A DNA stretch of 64,000 nucleotides, taken from the NCBI GenBank assembly GCA_963971405.1, contig OZ020484.1, positions 6,448,001 to 6,512,000 on the forward strand. Direction: 5' to 3'. This DNA is from Psococerastis gibbosa. Taxonomy: Eukaryota > Arthropoda > Insecta > Psocodea > Psocidae. A program made the position numbers and the translations under genes. This document shows, piece after piece, positions 29,746-41,600 of this stretch. Within the stretch, counting starts at the first letter, position 1. Each line of letters begins with the position of its first letter. The notes beneath the pieces were generated by a model. The model was given only the letters and a program-made list of their open reading frames with translations. It was not told the DNA's origin and searched no databases.

Positions 29746-29984
29746 CCGATGTCATAAAATAATGCCGGATTTGGACGTGTGGCGGCCTGTTTATATCGTT
29801 AAATCTGCAACCCTAGAAATGGAAGTCTATATTTTGCATTATATGCAAGGGCGTTCGCAGCATTCTTTCAAAATGGCGCCACCCCTCCCCCACAGGAAAA
29901 ATACCTAGGCTATATATAGTCTGGCATGCAGATTTCACAGACCAATACTCCAAAAAGGGGCTCTCGTGGCATGGGGGGGGGGGA

Positions 29985-30170
29985 GTCTCCTCCGGAAGAA
30001 ATGTTTTAATAGAATAGACCCGAAATAGCGGGGATTGCACAATTTCAACACGCAGACGCAATACTTGAATTTTACAGAATAAGCAAATTAAAATTACTCC
30101 AATCAGGGGGGCGGGGGCATAATTGGGGGTCTGCAATATAGTTGGATTCTTTGTGAACAATTAGGCTCCA
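29985..30170. repeat. Dispersed repeat, relative of 7995-8365
   Basis: AGACCCGAAATAGCGGGG, TTGAATTTTACAGAAT and CAATCAGGGGGGCGGGGG correspond to the unit at 7995-8365. Confidence 0.45.
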
Positions 30171-30539
30171 TCGCCCTTGTGAACTGAACGTGATAATTTT
30201 GGCAATGATTTTTCTACAATTTTCTTATTTTCTGTACCTAATAATTTTCCTAAATTTAGGCCCATTTAAGCAAGGCCGTTTAGGTGCTTTATTAAAAAAA
30301 AAAATTGTTGTCTACGCCAATGATCATAATAATGATAATGGTTTCGTTTGTTCCCACTGTAGTTCAAATTCATTATTAAGTAAAAGTATATTAAGTGAAA
30401 ACCATCAAAAGCATATTTAGTGAAATCAGAAAATTATCAGAAAAAAAAGTTAAGTGAAAATTAAGTCGGAATTAAATTAAGTGAGAACGGGAATTGTCCC
30501 AGTACAGACATAATATGTATATTTTATATTATATTTATG

Positions 30540-31560
30540 TAACTACTCTTTTTTTAAACTTGTTTTAAGGGCGACTGCAAGCTAGGGCTTGCTTATACGC
30601 CCACCGAGTTAATTATTGTCATTACAGTGGAATCGTGAACTGCAATCAGGATCGCACTGGACATCGAGGTTGCCCAGGGACCGTCAAAAGCAGTTCTATG
30701 TAAACATATGTGTATGTATATATGTAGGTGAGTGGGTGAATGCTACATGAGTTAGATTTGGGCTATAATTCCTGAACGCATCGTTGACTTGCTCCTCCGT
30801 GTCTCCCAGGATTTAAAGCATGCTCGCCTGGGGAGACCATCGACGATGTGGGGAGAGGAGTCTGCATTCCACCAGAAGGAGCCTAACAGAATAGATATCT
30901 TCCCACCGCAGTCGCAAGATGTAAGTGGTTCGCTTGCCTTCAGGTGACCGTGGGTCAACCGTGTGTGGCCTATACGTAGCCGAGCCAAAGCTACTTCGTC
31001 GCGTCTTATAACCTTGCACGCTGTCTTCCATTTACCACGTTTCGGTGTTACCGCTCTAAGTTTATTGTTAATATTTTCAGGGGAAAGCCATTGCTGTTGC
31101 CAAGTGGTTCTTATATGGCCATGAGCTTAGGTTTTAAGGTCTTGTGGTGTTATGAAAGTATGGGGGACAGATATCATTTGGCTTGCCATCTTTGCGGCCT
31201 TTTCGGCTTCCTCGTTCCCGGATATTCCGCAATGGCCACATATATGGCCACACTATATGGACGTGTCGCACCCCGTGTAACTCAGTTAGTAGCTGTATTA
31301 TGAGCCTGGGCAACAGATTTTCAAAATTGACGGTGGTTTCAAATGTAATTCCTGAGCTGAGACTGTCTGTGCACATTACTGCGTGTGTAATTCTGTGTTA
31401 CTTTATGTTATACACAGTTGTAAATTGCGAAAAGCTCTGCATTGAAGACTGTGCATAAGTTGTGCAGACGGTAAAGGTGTGGGTTCTCCTTGTGAGGGTG
31501 CGTGGCACTGCAATCGCCCTCAAGAGCGAAGATAAGTTTTTCACTACCCGAAAAAAACCT
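30540..31560 (-). pseudogene. Decayed I/R1-like LINE, RNase H and 3' end
   Basis: The minus strand reads YNAELFAIYN, then KLRAVTPKRGKWKTACKV, then LARLRIGHTRLTHGHLKASE and SCDCGGKIS. This is the C-terminal RNase H region and RLRIGHTxLTHGHL-CxxCG motif of RNase H-bearing LINE ORF2 proteins. Several stops. The 3' end GGCGTATAAGCAAGCCCTAG runs to about 30540. Confidence 0.75.
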
Positions 31561-31827
31561 TAAATACGCTGAAATTAACCTAAATGGACACGCAAAGCCA
31601 CCATAGGCGTATCTCTTTTGTAAAATGTTTTTAAGGAGTCTTCTGTGTGTGATGCCTATATAGTGGCCATGACCCCGATGGGCTCATAGGCAAATCTGGC
31701 AATGACAGGTTCACCTCGAAATTGATCTTTTTTTCGCCGAAGTGTACCCCATGGACTTCAATAACTAAAAGTACTAGTTTTTTTTTCTATTTTTTGTGAG
31801 AAGGTACTTACCGTAGTGAATGACTTT

Positions 31828-32312
31828 GTTAGAATGGCGAATTTTGACAGGGATCTTTTAACTGCCTACAAGGTGCCAGGAAGTAATTATGCTCCAACTT
31901 GCTTTTACGTAATACATTGAATTTCATTTGTAAGATTAGTGACTCTACAATGTGGCGATGCCTATACACAACGGGAATCAGGCTAAAATTTAAATTAAAC
32001 TTTGCCTTTGACGTGCCCAGTAATCCAAGGGGGTGGGGCATAGGGTGGCCCCCAATATTTCCGGAAAAATAAATAATAGGTATGCCGTAAGAGCCATAGC
32101 TAACGTTGAAATAAAGGTGCAAAATTTAGGTGGGAAATGATACAATCGGATTCAGCATCCCAAAAAGTATTAATAACTTTCCACAAAGAGTACATGGCCT
32201 ATTTACGTACCATTTTAACATGCAGTTCGATAAAAGTTGAAGAATGAAAACACAGCCACATTTAAAACTTAACCAAACCTCATTACCTACGAAAATAATA
32301 CGCAATTTTGCC
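31828..32312. repeat. Duplicated 480-bp unit X, intact copy
   Basis: From GCGAATTTTGACAGGGATC to ACGCAATTTTGC, nearly identical to the second copy at 33372-35795. It preserves the empty site ACTGCCTACAAGGTGCCAGG that is occupied in the other copy. Weak terminal symmetry (TGGCGAATTTTG against TGGCAAAATTGC) suggests a DNA element. The 97-codon minus ORF inside has no known domain. Confidence 0.75.
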
Positions 32313-34289
32313 ATGTTTAATGAGTTATGTATCCCAGTTCCCTGAACTCATCCATGCTGTGGAGTGGACATTCCTTCATCCTCCTCGTGACAACGGGCTT
32401 GAATCCTGAATTTTTTTTTTAATAGCAAGACTGCTGGGAACACCACAATCCTGACAGCCTTCTTCTACAATAGAAGAAAATTAACCACCCTTGGAGAATG
32501 ACCCCATAGAAGTAAGCCGTAATTAATGTGTCTATGGAAAGGAGCATGATATGCCATTAGCAGATACTTTTTGGTACTTTTGACATTTTTATTTCAAAAA
32601 TGCTATGAGTAAGCAGTCCAATTTAACTTGAGTCCACTATTAAGCCCAACAGCTTCACACAATCACTCTCCGCGTTCGGGGCTCTAATCTGGAGGAAACA
32701 GCAAGTCTTTTAACCTTTAATGAAACCAAGACGAATTGACATTAACAGGACCTTCTTTTGCTTCCCTATGTATACGTAGTATAAGGAATGCTTATTAACG
32801 GTCGAAATTTTTGATTTCACTTGATTTTAATGTATGGAAGTCGCAGATACCCATGTTCTGCAAGAGAGCTATTAATATAGCTACGTCCATTGGCATAATA
32901 CTGTCAGTGAACCTAAGCCTATTCAATTGGTAAGCTTCCTGTTTCAATTTCAATTCTTAAACCCATAATGGATTGAAATAAATGATCCCAACACAGTAAC
33001 CATTAGTGGTCCCTAACAGCACTACAGACAAATGTTACAAGCTAGAAGCTACATATTATTGGAAGTTAATTTAGGCAACTCACATGATTGTAACTTGCTA
33101 TGTTGCATATTGCTATATTTCCATTCAAATCCATTTCTTTAATCAATTCAGATTAGTGCGTATATATTTCAATATAGGTCTATTAATAATTAATTTAATT
33201 AATAATAATGGTAGTAAAGCCAATGTGGTAGATTCAAGATTGCTAAAATCCAGAACAATATTATTATTTGGAATCAGGAATACGTCTCTTACTCTAAAGC
33301 CACGACTAGAGATCCCAAAACACGATTATTTACTACGCTAATGCTATTTCAAAGGTTTCAAAGTTTTCAAAATGTTAGAAAACGCCAATTTTGACAGGGA
33401 TCTTTTAACTGCCTACAAGCCGCAGGGCTGCCACATTCCGTGGTTTACCTCGGAATTCCGTGGGAAATAATTTTATTCCGAAAAATTTCCGGGGTCAACA
33501 ATTTTTGAGGTTTTTCTGTGGGATTTTAGGGAAATTTGTTTTTATTTTATTTTTTAAGATTTTTGTCGAATGACCATTGATTCTCTCGCGGTTTCATAAA
33601 ATTTTCGCAAAAATTCAAAAAATATAAACACTATTTCCACCCCGAGCCCTACACCTCCATATGTTTGCATGCTGAAGCAGGGGACCAATCGAAAGTCCAC
33701 CATATTTTGGTCTAAAATTTTCGCGCCAAATGAAACTCAATAGTTATCTTATGACAGTTAATTGTCAGCTATTTATTACGACTTAGCTGTCGTGTATTTC
33801 CCGCCGCTAGCGCACTAAAAATTATTCTAGATTTCTGCATGTTTTTAAAAATTTACTAGCTTGAGTAGCTTCAGCTTTGTATAATGAATAAAACTTAGAT
33901 GAACCTGAAATAAGATGACGGGAGTTTCATATCAGCCTATAAAAGTGTGAGGGTGAGAAAAAAGTCAAATCAAATGATTAAATCATGGGAGCCTATTGCA
34001 TTATTTCCATCACAAACCTATTTCAAGAAAGGTTTGTAAGTTTATACATACATGCATTGGCGTAAATAGGGGGGTCCTGGGGGGGGGCTAAGCCCGCAGG
34101 CCCCCCCCCCAGGATTTCTGGTGACAAAGACGTTATGGAGGCGAAAGGCATAGTATCCACAATAACGAAAGGGAAATTAATTCTTGATACTGGTATGCTT
34201 ATTTTACATGAAAGACATCATGAAAAAATCAACACATTGCCTTATTTTCACAAAAATATATTACTCAAAATGCTTAAGATCCCAATGTG

Positions 34290-34690
34290 CCTATTTCAGA
34301 CCTATTTTTTCAAGCTTTTTCTTCGGGGGAGACCCCCGGGCCCCCTGAGTGGTAGGTTTATTTGTCGGTACAATCTCAACTGTACTGCTTGCAAAATTCG
34401 TAGAACCTCACTAATTTGGACCTATATACATCAATTTTCCTTCTCCGGGGGAAACCCCCGGCCCCCCATTTTCCAGGGTTTAATATGCGTAAAACCTCAC
34501 TAATTTGGGCCTATTTATCAATTTTTTTTCTACGGGGGAGACCCCCGGGCCCACCTATCACCAGGGTATAAAATGCGAAAAACCTCATTAATTTGGGCCC
34601 ATTTATCATTGTTTTTCTGCAGGGGAGACTGCTGCGCCCCCTTCTCCAGGGGATAAAATGTGTAAAACCTCACTAATTCAGGTTTACCAT
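34290..34690 (+). repeat. Tandem units (about 4) each with a GGGGGAGACCCCC hairpin
   Basis: Units of about 90-100 bp repeat ACGGGGGAGACCCCCGGGCC, then AAAACCTCACTAATTTGGGC and CTATTTATCA. Each has a perfect or near-perfect GGGG-loop-CCCC stem. The block is flanked by GGCGTAAATAG at about 34064 and CGTTACGCAGCCCCCT at about 34783, so it may belong to an inserted element of about 730 bp. Confidence 0.75.
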
Positions 34691-35114
34691 AACATTAATG
34701 GCTTGGATTCACGGAGAACAGCTTAGATCTGATAATGACAACCCAAACAACCTAGCCCCCCCCCCCCCCTCCAGTCTCCAGAACGTTACGCAGCCCCCTA
34801 TAATGCTTTTCTCAGCGCTCCAAGTATTTTTAATTGTCAACTGCCAATTTTGAATTTGCCACAATTAAAGGTGCCTACTTATGGTATACGTGGGTGAAGC
34901 TTAGGAGCCTTAGACTATACTGCTCTAGCTTCTGAAAATTAGCAAGATTAAAAGATGAAAACTGGTGAAGTAGGCATGCGGTGACGTACAGCAGTCGATA
35001 CTCTAAAAAATAATAAAAATCCGCCTATGCTTAGCATACTACATGAAAACAAACTTTATATCCAGTTTAATTTGTAACATCCTTGGTGTTCAAAAATGAA
35101 AAAAATCATATATA

Positions 35115-35255
35115 AGGCGCTTATTCGACCAACGTCAATAGTGATAGTAAATGTGGTATTGACGTGGTAGCAGACATTAAGACAGTCTAAAAATGTCTGC
35201 TACCACGTCAATACTACATTTACTATCACTATTGACGTTGGTGGAAGAGGCATCT
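35115..35255. mobile_element. Palindromic MITE, copy A
   Basis: Near-perfect hairpin: AACGTCAATAGTGATAGTAA and ATTGACGTGGTAGCAGACA, a 15-nt loop, then the complement. Ends GGCGCTTATTCGACC and GGTGGAAGAGGCATC are flanked by TAA on both sides (3-bp TSD). Confidence 0.8.
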
Positions 35256-35946
35256 AAAGGGGACCAACATTTAAAAAAAATTCCGGGGTATTCTGAGGAA
35301 CTATTTAACAATTTCCGAGGAATACGGCAGAAGTCATTTGGCAGCCCTGCTACAAGGTGCCAGGAAGTAATTATGCTCCAACTTGCTTTTACGTAATACA
35401 TTGAATTTCATTTGTAAGATTAGTGACTCTACAATGTGGCGATGCCTATACACAACGGGAATCAGGCTAAAATTTAAATTAAACTTTGCCTTTGACGTGC
35501 CCAGTAATCCAAGGGGGTGGGGCGTAGGGTGGCCCCCAATATTTCCGGAAAAATAAATAATAGGTATGCCGTAAGAGCCATAGCTAACGTTGAAATAAAG
35601 GTGCAAAATTTAGGTGGGAAATGATACAATCGGATTCAGCATCCCAAAAAGTATTAATAACTTTCCACAAAGAGTACATGGCCTATTTACGTACCATTTT
35701 AACATGCAGTTCGATAAAAGTTGAAGAAGGAAAACACAGCCACATTTAAAACTTAACCAAACCTCATTACCTACGAAAATAATACGCAATTTTGCAGTCA
35801 GTGCAGAATATCGTATTTATTCATATATTATTGTAGCCTACTAGGTTCCCTAATACTACTATAGGGGGATTCACTCTGTTGATAGAAAGTAGAAATAGAA
35901 CTACAGTTTTTCTACGGTAGAAATAATGCCATAAGGACATGTGTTA

Positions 35947-36091
35947 AGGCGGGTATTCCATATACGTACAACGTCAATGAAAATTATGAAATTGAAGGTG
36001 GTAGCAGAATTTTTAGTATGTCTTTAATGTCTGCTGCCACCTTCAATTTCATAATTTTCATTGACGTTGTACGTATGTGGAATGGGCACCT
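35947..36091. mobile_element. Palindromic MITE, copy B
   Basis: Hairpin ACGTACAACGTCAATGAAAA and ATTATGAAATTGAAGGTGG with its complement. Ends GGCGGGTATTCCA and TGGAATGGGCACC, flanked by TAA on both sides. The loop (GTGGTAGCAGAATTTTTAGT) resembles that of copy A in reverse orientation. Confidence 0.8.
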
Positions 36092-36199
36092 AATCGTGTC
36101 TTTCTACGGCTTTCTACTACTTGGGGAATCAAAAACAAAGCAAACGGTCGACCATATTTGTTGTTTTTATTGCTCATATTTAATTATTTAATTTTAAAA

Positions 36200-36319
36200 A
36201 TGAGTTGTACAAGACAAATAAATGACAAAAAACAGAAGGAAACATGTAGCAAGAGGTGGACTGCGGAAGCTGTTAATAAGTTCCTCGAGATATTAATAGC
36301 CAAAGTACAAGAAACTTAA
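36200..36319 (+). pseudogene. Harbinger Myb/SANT-like protein, N-terminal remnant
   Basis: 39 codons. KETCSKRWTAEAVNKFLEIL resembles the first helix of the Myb/SANT-like DNA-binding protein that accompanies Harbinger transposases. It ends after KVQET; the rest is lost or in another exon. Confidence 0.5.
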
Positions 36320-37309
36320 TTTGGAGGTAAGTTGCGTGTGTTTATATCAAAATTAAATATGCTGCTTACGTTATTTGCTGTTGATACCCATCTGAAAATC
36401 GCCGAAACATACTAGGAATTAGGATTACAATTGACTGTTATTAACAAGTAAGTTTTACGCTTAAAAAAGCCGCAGACACAACTACTTCGTTCCTTTGAAG
36501 TACGTAGGTACTGTACTTATGCCTCATGTTTTGCATTTGTTCGGGTATTTAGGTAAATTATTCCTTAGGGCTATTCTGCAGGAAATTTGGAGTTACTGTA
36601 CATTTGAATACGGCGTTCAGTAATTTTGCTACGAATAATAATATTGGTGTGGTGCATGGATTCTATATTATTGAATGCAGTTAGGTCTACACATCACCGG
36701 TTTTTCTTTCTGTTTCAGAAACCAACCGCCCAGACAACAACAAAAAGAATGGCGCCAACGACCCAATCAGAAACGAGAGCGCCTGCGCACCGAACCATAC
36801 CTGCACCACAGCACCAGTCAGTCAGTCAGTCAGTTGCTACGATACCTCCACGATACAACCTTAGAAGTATAGGTGTACGTAACCCCACTGAAGATGTCGT
36901 ACGCAGTTGTTGACGAAACGTTTGGAAGCCTACTTTGAAATCGACCACGGCCTATTAGCCCGGATTCTTGTGTCCCCTTATTAGACTCCAACCGTGAAAG
37001 CCTTCGTTATTATATTGAATTCAAAATGTGTCGTTCGATACAATTTAAGTGTTATTTTATTATTCTATTGTCAAATCAATAAAACATTGAACCATATTTG
37101 CTTTGTATATAGGCCTTAATACATTAGTTATTTAATTTGCTTACATTAGTTATGATACTATTTATACGAATTGTTAATGTTGCTGGCGTAAGTCAATCAT
37201 TGAAAGAGAACGAACGGTCTAGCTATAAAATACTTATAATTGACAGAGGCTACATCATAGCTTTAAAACTGTTTCCATGAGCGCCTTCCTTTTACTGGTA
37301 CCGGCTGTA

Positions 37310-37522
37310 TTATCTTGTACATCTTGCGATTTGATGGCATAATTTTGTTTGCGTGAGTAGGAACTCTCCACAACCGTCTAAGTAGCCAATACAATGAGGC
37401 AGCTCGTGAATTTTGGCATTGACGATTTCTCTTCTTTCCTCTTCAATTGGCCAATGCAAAACTCTCATGAAAATGTTAAACCGCACATTTCGTCGTGGTC
37501 CACGTTGCACGTTGGTCCACAA
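37310..37522 (-). pseudogene. Harbinger transposase remnant
   Basis: HWPIEEERREIVNAKIHE followed by LPHCIGYLDGCGEFLL matches the HARBI1-type DDE core (WPxxxERxEIxxxFxxxxxFPNCVGxLDGTxI), including the first catalytic Asp in LDG. Flanking transposase sequence is not readable except a possible EEEEEILSQAIDDISVVM stretch at about 37571-37650. Confidence 0.65.
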
Positions 37523-38147
37523 CTCCTTAGATTTAGGGACAGACCCAATGCAAAAGCGTAAGCTATAGGCCTACCGTATTGACATGACCACAGAAATATC
37601 GTCGATGGCTTGACTTAGTATTTCTTCCTCCTCTTCAAAATTCTCGCACATCATTGCATTGCATTTTTCCGCGAGGAAGTTGATGGCTTTCAACGTATTT
37701 CCCAATTTAGGCATAGGTAGGTAGGTAATGAAAAATAAGTTTAAACTTAAAGTGAAAAAAACACCTGCTAAAATCAGAAACAAATTACACGGCTAAAAAA
37801 AAACAAACTGACAAAAAGACAAGAACGTAGCGCCCACACCTGTTGGTAGTTCCTTGTAGTATACAATTTCAATTTTTACCTCACAGAATGCGCCTTAAAA
37901 ACTTTCTCTATTTCTACCGTTGACGGAGGTATCCTCACTCTGAGCTTTTTTTAGATTTTTCTATTCCCTTTTCTATCAACAGAGTGAATCCCCCTTATAT
38001 AAGTCATAAGAGCTGTAGGCCTAACAAGTCGTGCAACCGATTAACTTTCCCAGTTGGCGTCAGAGAATTACAGGTAGGCCTATTGCTGACTTGGTAACAG
38101 TTGTGATTGTTTTTTTGTTGTTGTAATCAATAATAGTTTAAAAAACT

Positions 38148-38265
38148 AAAAACACGCTTTTATAGAAAATCCAACTAAAAAGTAGAATTAAAATCTAATA
38201 AATTTGGACAAAGAATAATATAAACAAGAAATAAATGTAAATTATTGTAAAAAAGCGTGGCGTTT
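38148..38265 (+). repeat. Left arm of an older inverted repeat around the BEL/Pao element
   Basis: AAAACACGCTTTTATAGAAA then ATCCAACTAAAAAGTAGAA and GTAAATTATTGTAAAAAAGC recur inverted at 44335-44452 with scattered changes. The LTR element inserted between the two arms. Confidence 0.8.
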
Positions 38266-38360
38266 GTTTTTTGTAACCGACTCCTTTGGACTTGATTTTG
38301 ACCCACTTCCAACGAACAGATTTCATTTAAAGTGCTAAAATTTATTTAAGATATTATCAA

Positions 38361-38544
38361 TGTTGAAAACATTAAACAATTCCAATTTCTAATATTTCCT
38401 TTATTTTATTCAAAATGCCGTCATTTCCATTATTTTTCTCAGAATAATTCAGACATACAACATTACAACAATTAAACAAATTTAGCGCGCCAATTAGTTA
38501 GAAGTTCAGTTTTGAGCGCACAATTAATCTTATGTTAATCAACA
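38361..38544 (-). repeat. BEL/Pao LTR (3')
   Basis: 184 bp, identical by eye to the other LTR. A purine-rich stretch (minus strand GGGGGAAGA) lies just inside it, as expected for the polypurine tract. A second similar junction-like string is repeated about 50 bp further in, near 38587-38608, next to a 26-base A-run. Confidence 0.9.
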
Positions 38545-38601
38545 TTCTTCCCCCTGAAGAAAGAACGTACCCAACAAACAAACTTAAATCAACATTCTTC
38601 C

Positions 38602-38632
<31 letters not shown>

Positions 38633-41600
38633 AGAAGAATGAGCCCAACAAGAGTTCCAAAGAAAAGAAAACGAGAAACCTATTGTATTGCATGAAAGCA
38701 ATTCCCAGAATAACCTACAATGAACTAAAAGATGTATTAATAACCCCAAATAATAAACTACAGTAACGAACCATTGAGCTTAAAAAAGAAATGCTTAACT
38801 ATTATCCCTCCTATCGATTACCAGTTCAATCGGGAAGGTGCCTTAACCAGTCTACCTGCTCTGGTAGTTTTGGACTCCGCCGCAGTATGTGCACACTCAC
38901 CTTGTTCCTTATCATCTGATGAGGTCACAAAACCTATCGGTTGCTCTTTCGCATTTGCAGCTCTTACCTCGTCTCCTGTAGTCATTGGCAGTTCACCAAA
39001 TGAAATCTCAAGCGGATACAGGCGTTGAACTGGTCGCACTAATTCGCCTTGAGCCGTCCTCACCCGGGCTACTCTGACAGTACCATCTCGTCCAGGCATG
39101 ATCTCAATAACAATAGCGAGAGGCCAAAGCACTCTTTTCTTATTGTCATTTTCGACAATTACTATGTCACCCACTTTCAACGTCGTTTCCTTCCCCTTCC
39201 TCCTATGTACGAGTTCACTTAAATATTCTCTAGTAAATCGGTCTCTCATTTGCTGTCTTATGCCCTGAATATAGCGCACACGACTAATTAAACTAGCAGC
39301 ATCTAGCACATCGAGTTCAGGAATTCCCTCCCCCGGGGTTTCCTCTAGAAAATGAGCTGGAGTCAGAGCCCTCAAGTCGCGAGAATCATTAGATATGTAC
39401 GTAAGAGGTCTAGCATTAACAACTTGCTCGCACTCGCAAAATAACGTTCGAAGCTCGTCAAATGAAAGGTAAGCGTTACCTAGCTGTTTTTTCAGACATA
39501 ACTTCACTATCCCAACCATACGTTCAAAAAATCCACCCCACCATGGCGCTCCCGGAGGATTCTGAACCATTTTCAGACGCCGAGACGTAGCAAAATCTCC
39601 AACATCATTCCAAATAATTTCGCGTAATTGATTCGAGAGACCTTTAAAATAATTTCCGTTATCCGAATATAAAATCTCAACGTGACTGTGTCTGGCCAAA
39701 AAACGTCTTAATGCCCGAACAAAACATTCGGTTGATAGCGAATCAACTAACTCAAGTCTAATAGCTCTGAATACTGCACACGTAAACAGAACCCCCCACA
39801 CCTTTCCACCTCCCCTCAAAAACAAGGGCCCAAATAAATCGACACCCGTAATTTGGAATGCGCAAGAATTCGTCGCCGTCCGCTCCATGGGAAGTTTGGA
39901 CTCAACTGTTTGACATCCTTTAGCTAACATTTTCAGACACACCACACACTTCGACAAAATCTGTGCCACTGTGCGCCTTCCTTTCTTAATCCAAAATTTT
40001 TCTTTCAACTTGGCTAGCGTAGTTCCAGTGCCTGCATGCAAAAGAATGCTGTGTGTATACACAATAAGCAACCGCACTATCTCATGATCATTTGGCAAAA
40101 CTATGAGAGAAGTTTCAGGGCCTTGACTCACCACTCTCGACGATACTCTGATTAGCCCATCATGCGAATGTGTCATTATTCCTTGAACGACACAATCGGA
40201 TTCTCTCTGAATGATGCTAAAAATTTTGATTTCAGCTCTATCCAACTCCGATAGGCTCAACGGTCCAGTTACTTTGTTCGTAAGATTGGATCCCCTATTA
40301 GCGTTACAACCAAATCGTAACATCCAGGCAACCATCTTAATTAATTTATTGTAGTTGCTGAAATAACGAATCAATTCATTAGAAAACGATGATTCTGTAG
40401 TTATCATGCACAAATGTGACACCTCTGAGTGCTGCCTCAACTCGTTGAGAGCATCTGGAGTGTTCTGAATTTCAGAGTGTGGCCAAAACTCTAGCGATTC
40501 TTTTAGCCAATCGGGCCCGTATCACCAGTTCGCTGCAAGTAGATAATCGAACCCGCAACCTCTTGACGCCACATCGGCAGGATTCAGGTTCCCAGGCGTG
40601 TGTCTCCATTGCTCAGCCTTACTACCAGCTCTGATCTCCATTATCCTGTTGCCCACAAAGGTACCCCATGGTAATGCGTTCGTTATCCACGCTAACACCG
40701 TCATTGAATCTGTCCAAAAGGTAGTTTCGATCGAAAAGTTAAATGCCTTCTTTAGGCTGCCGCACAGCCGGACACCAATGCATGCAGCAAGGAGCTCCAT
40801 CCTTGGAATCGTCTGGGCCTGCAGAGGGGCCACTCTAGCCTTAGCTGCCACAAGGTGAACAGACACAACTCCTTCCTTCTCATATCTTAGGAAAATGCAA
40901 CAACCATAAGCCCGCTGGCTAGCGTCGCAAAACACATGGAGTATGGAGGTATTAATATCAACTTCTCCAGATGAAATCCGTCTAGGAATACGACAATGCT
41001 CTATCAGGTGCAGACTATCCATCCAGTCCTTGCAGCGTTTCTGTAGATCAATACTAAGAGACTCATCCCATTCCAACCTTTCCTTCCAGGCATCCTGAAA
41101 AATTATTTTCGGCACCAATAGAGCTGGACATAACATTCCAATCGGGTCATATATGGCGTTAACCAAAGCTAACAATTTCCGTTTAGTCATTGGTGTTTCA
41201 TTTTCGCGTTTGAACTCAATGGCACTACAAAATATTTTGTCTTCTGCTAAAGCCCATTTCATTCCTAACACCATAGCAACACCGGTGCCCTCTTTCTGCA
41301 TCCAAGGAGCGTTAGTGGTCCAACGCCTCAGATGAAATTTGGCATTTTCCATTATTTGACTGGCGTTCTGTACAAATGAGTTAAGGTCCTCTGCTGACTC
41401 CCAAGAAGTTACCGAGTCATCGACATAGAATGACCTTCTCAGCTCCTCAATGACAGACGAAAGTCGTGGGTTCTCTGAAATTTGATTATTTAAATGGTGG
41501 TCAATACAAGCGTTAAGTAAGAACGGACTGGAACTGACACCGAACACAACGCGACAATGTCGATATATCTTTATTTTCCCTATTTTGTCCCACCACAGAA

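Larger units (their letters stand above)
33423..35349. mobile_element. Non-autonomous hAT-type element in unit X
   Basis: Ends CAGGGCTGCCA and TGGCAGCCCTG. The 8-bp target duplication is CTACAAGC at 33413-33420 against CTACAAGG at 35350-35357, and unit X copy 1 supplies the empty site. The interior carries later material: a GC-hairpin tandem block and palindromic MITE A. No transposase is readable. Confidence 0.8.
33372..35795. repeat. Unit X, second copy, split by a hAT-type insertion
   Basis: The first 48 bp (33372-33419) and the rest (35350-35795) match unit X at 31828-32312 almost base for base. The junction falls at CTACAAG, which is duplicated on both sides of the insertion. Confidence 0.85.
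35863..37995. mobile_element. Decayed PIF/Harbinger DNA transposon
   Basis: Terminal inverted repeats AGGGGGATTCACTCTGTTGA (left) and its complement (right), about 28 bp, flanked by TAT. It carries remnants of both Harbinger genes: a Myb/SANT-like protein (plus strand) and a DDE transposase (minus strand). MITE copy B (35947-36091) is nested near the left end. No complete gene remains. Confidence 0.8.

Noticed and set aside
31829-32122. 97-codon minus ORF conserved in both copies of unit X
   Set aside because: Conservation is explained by recent duplication of the whole unit; no domain is recognisable.
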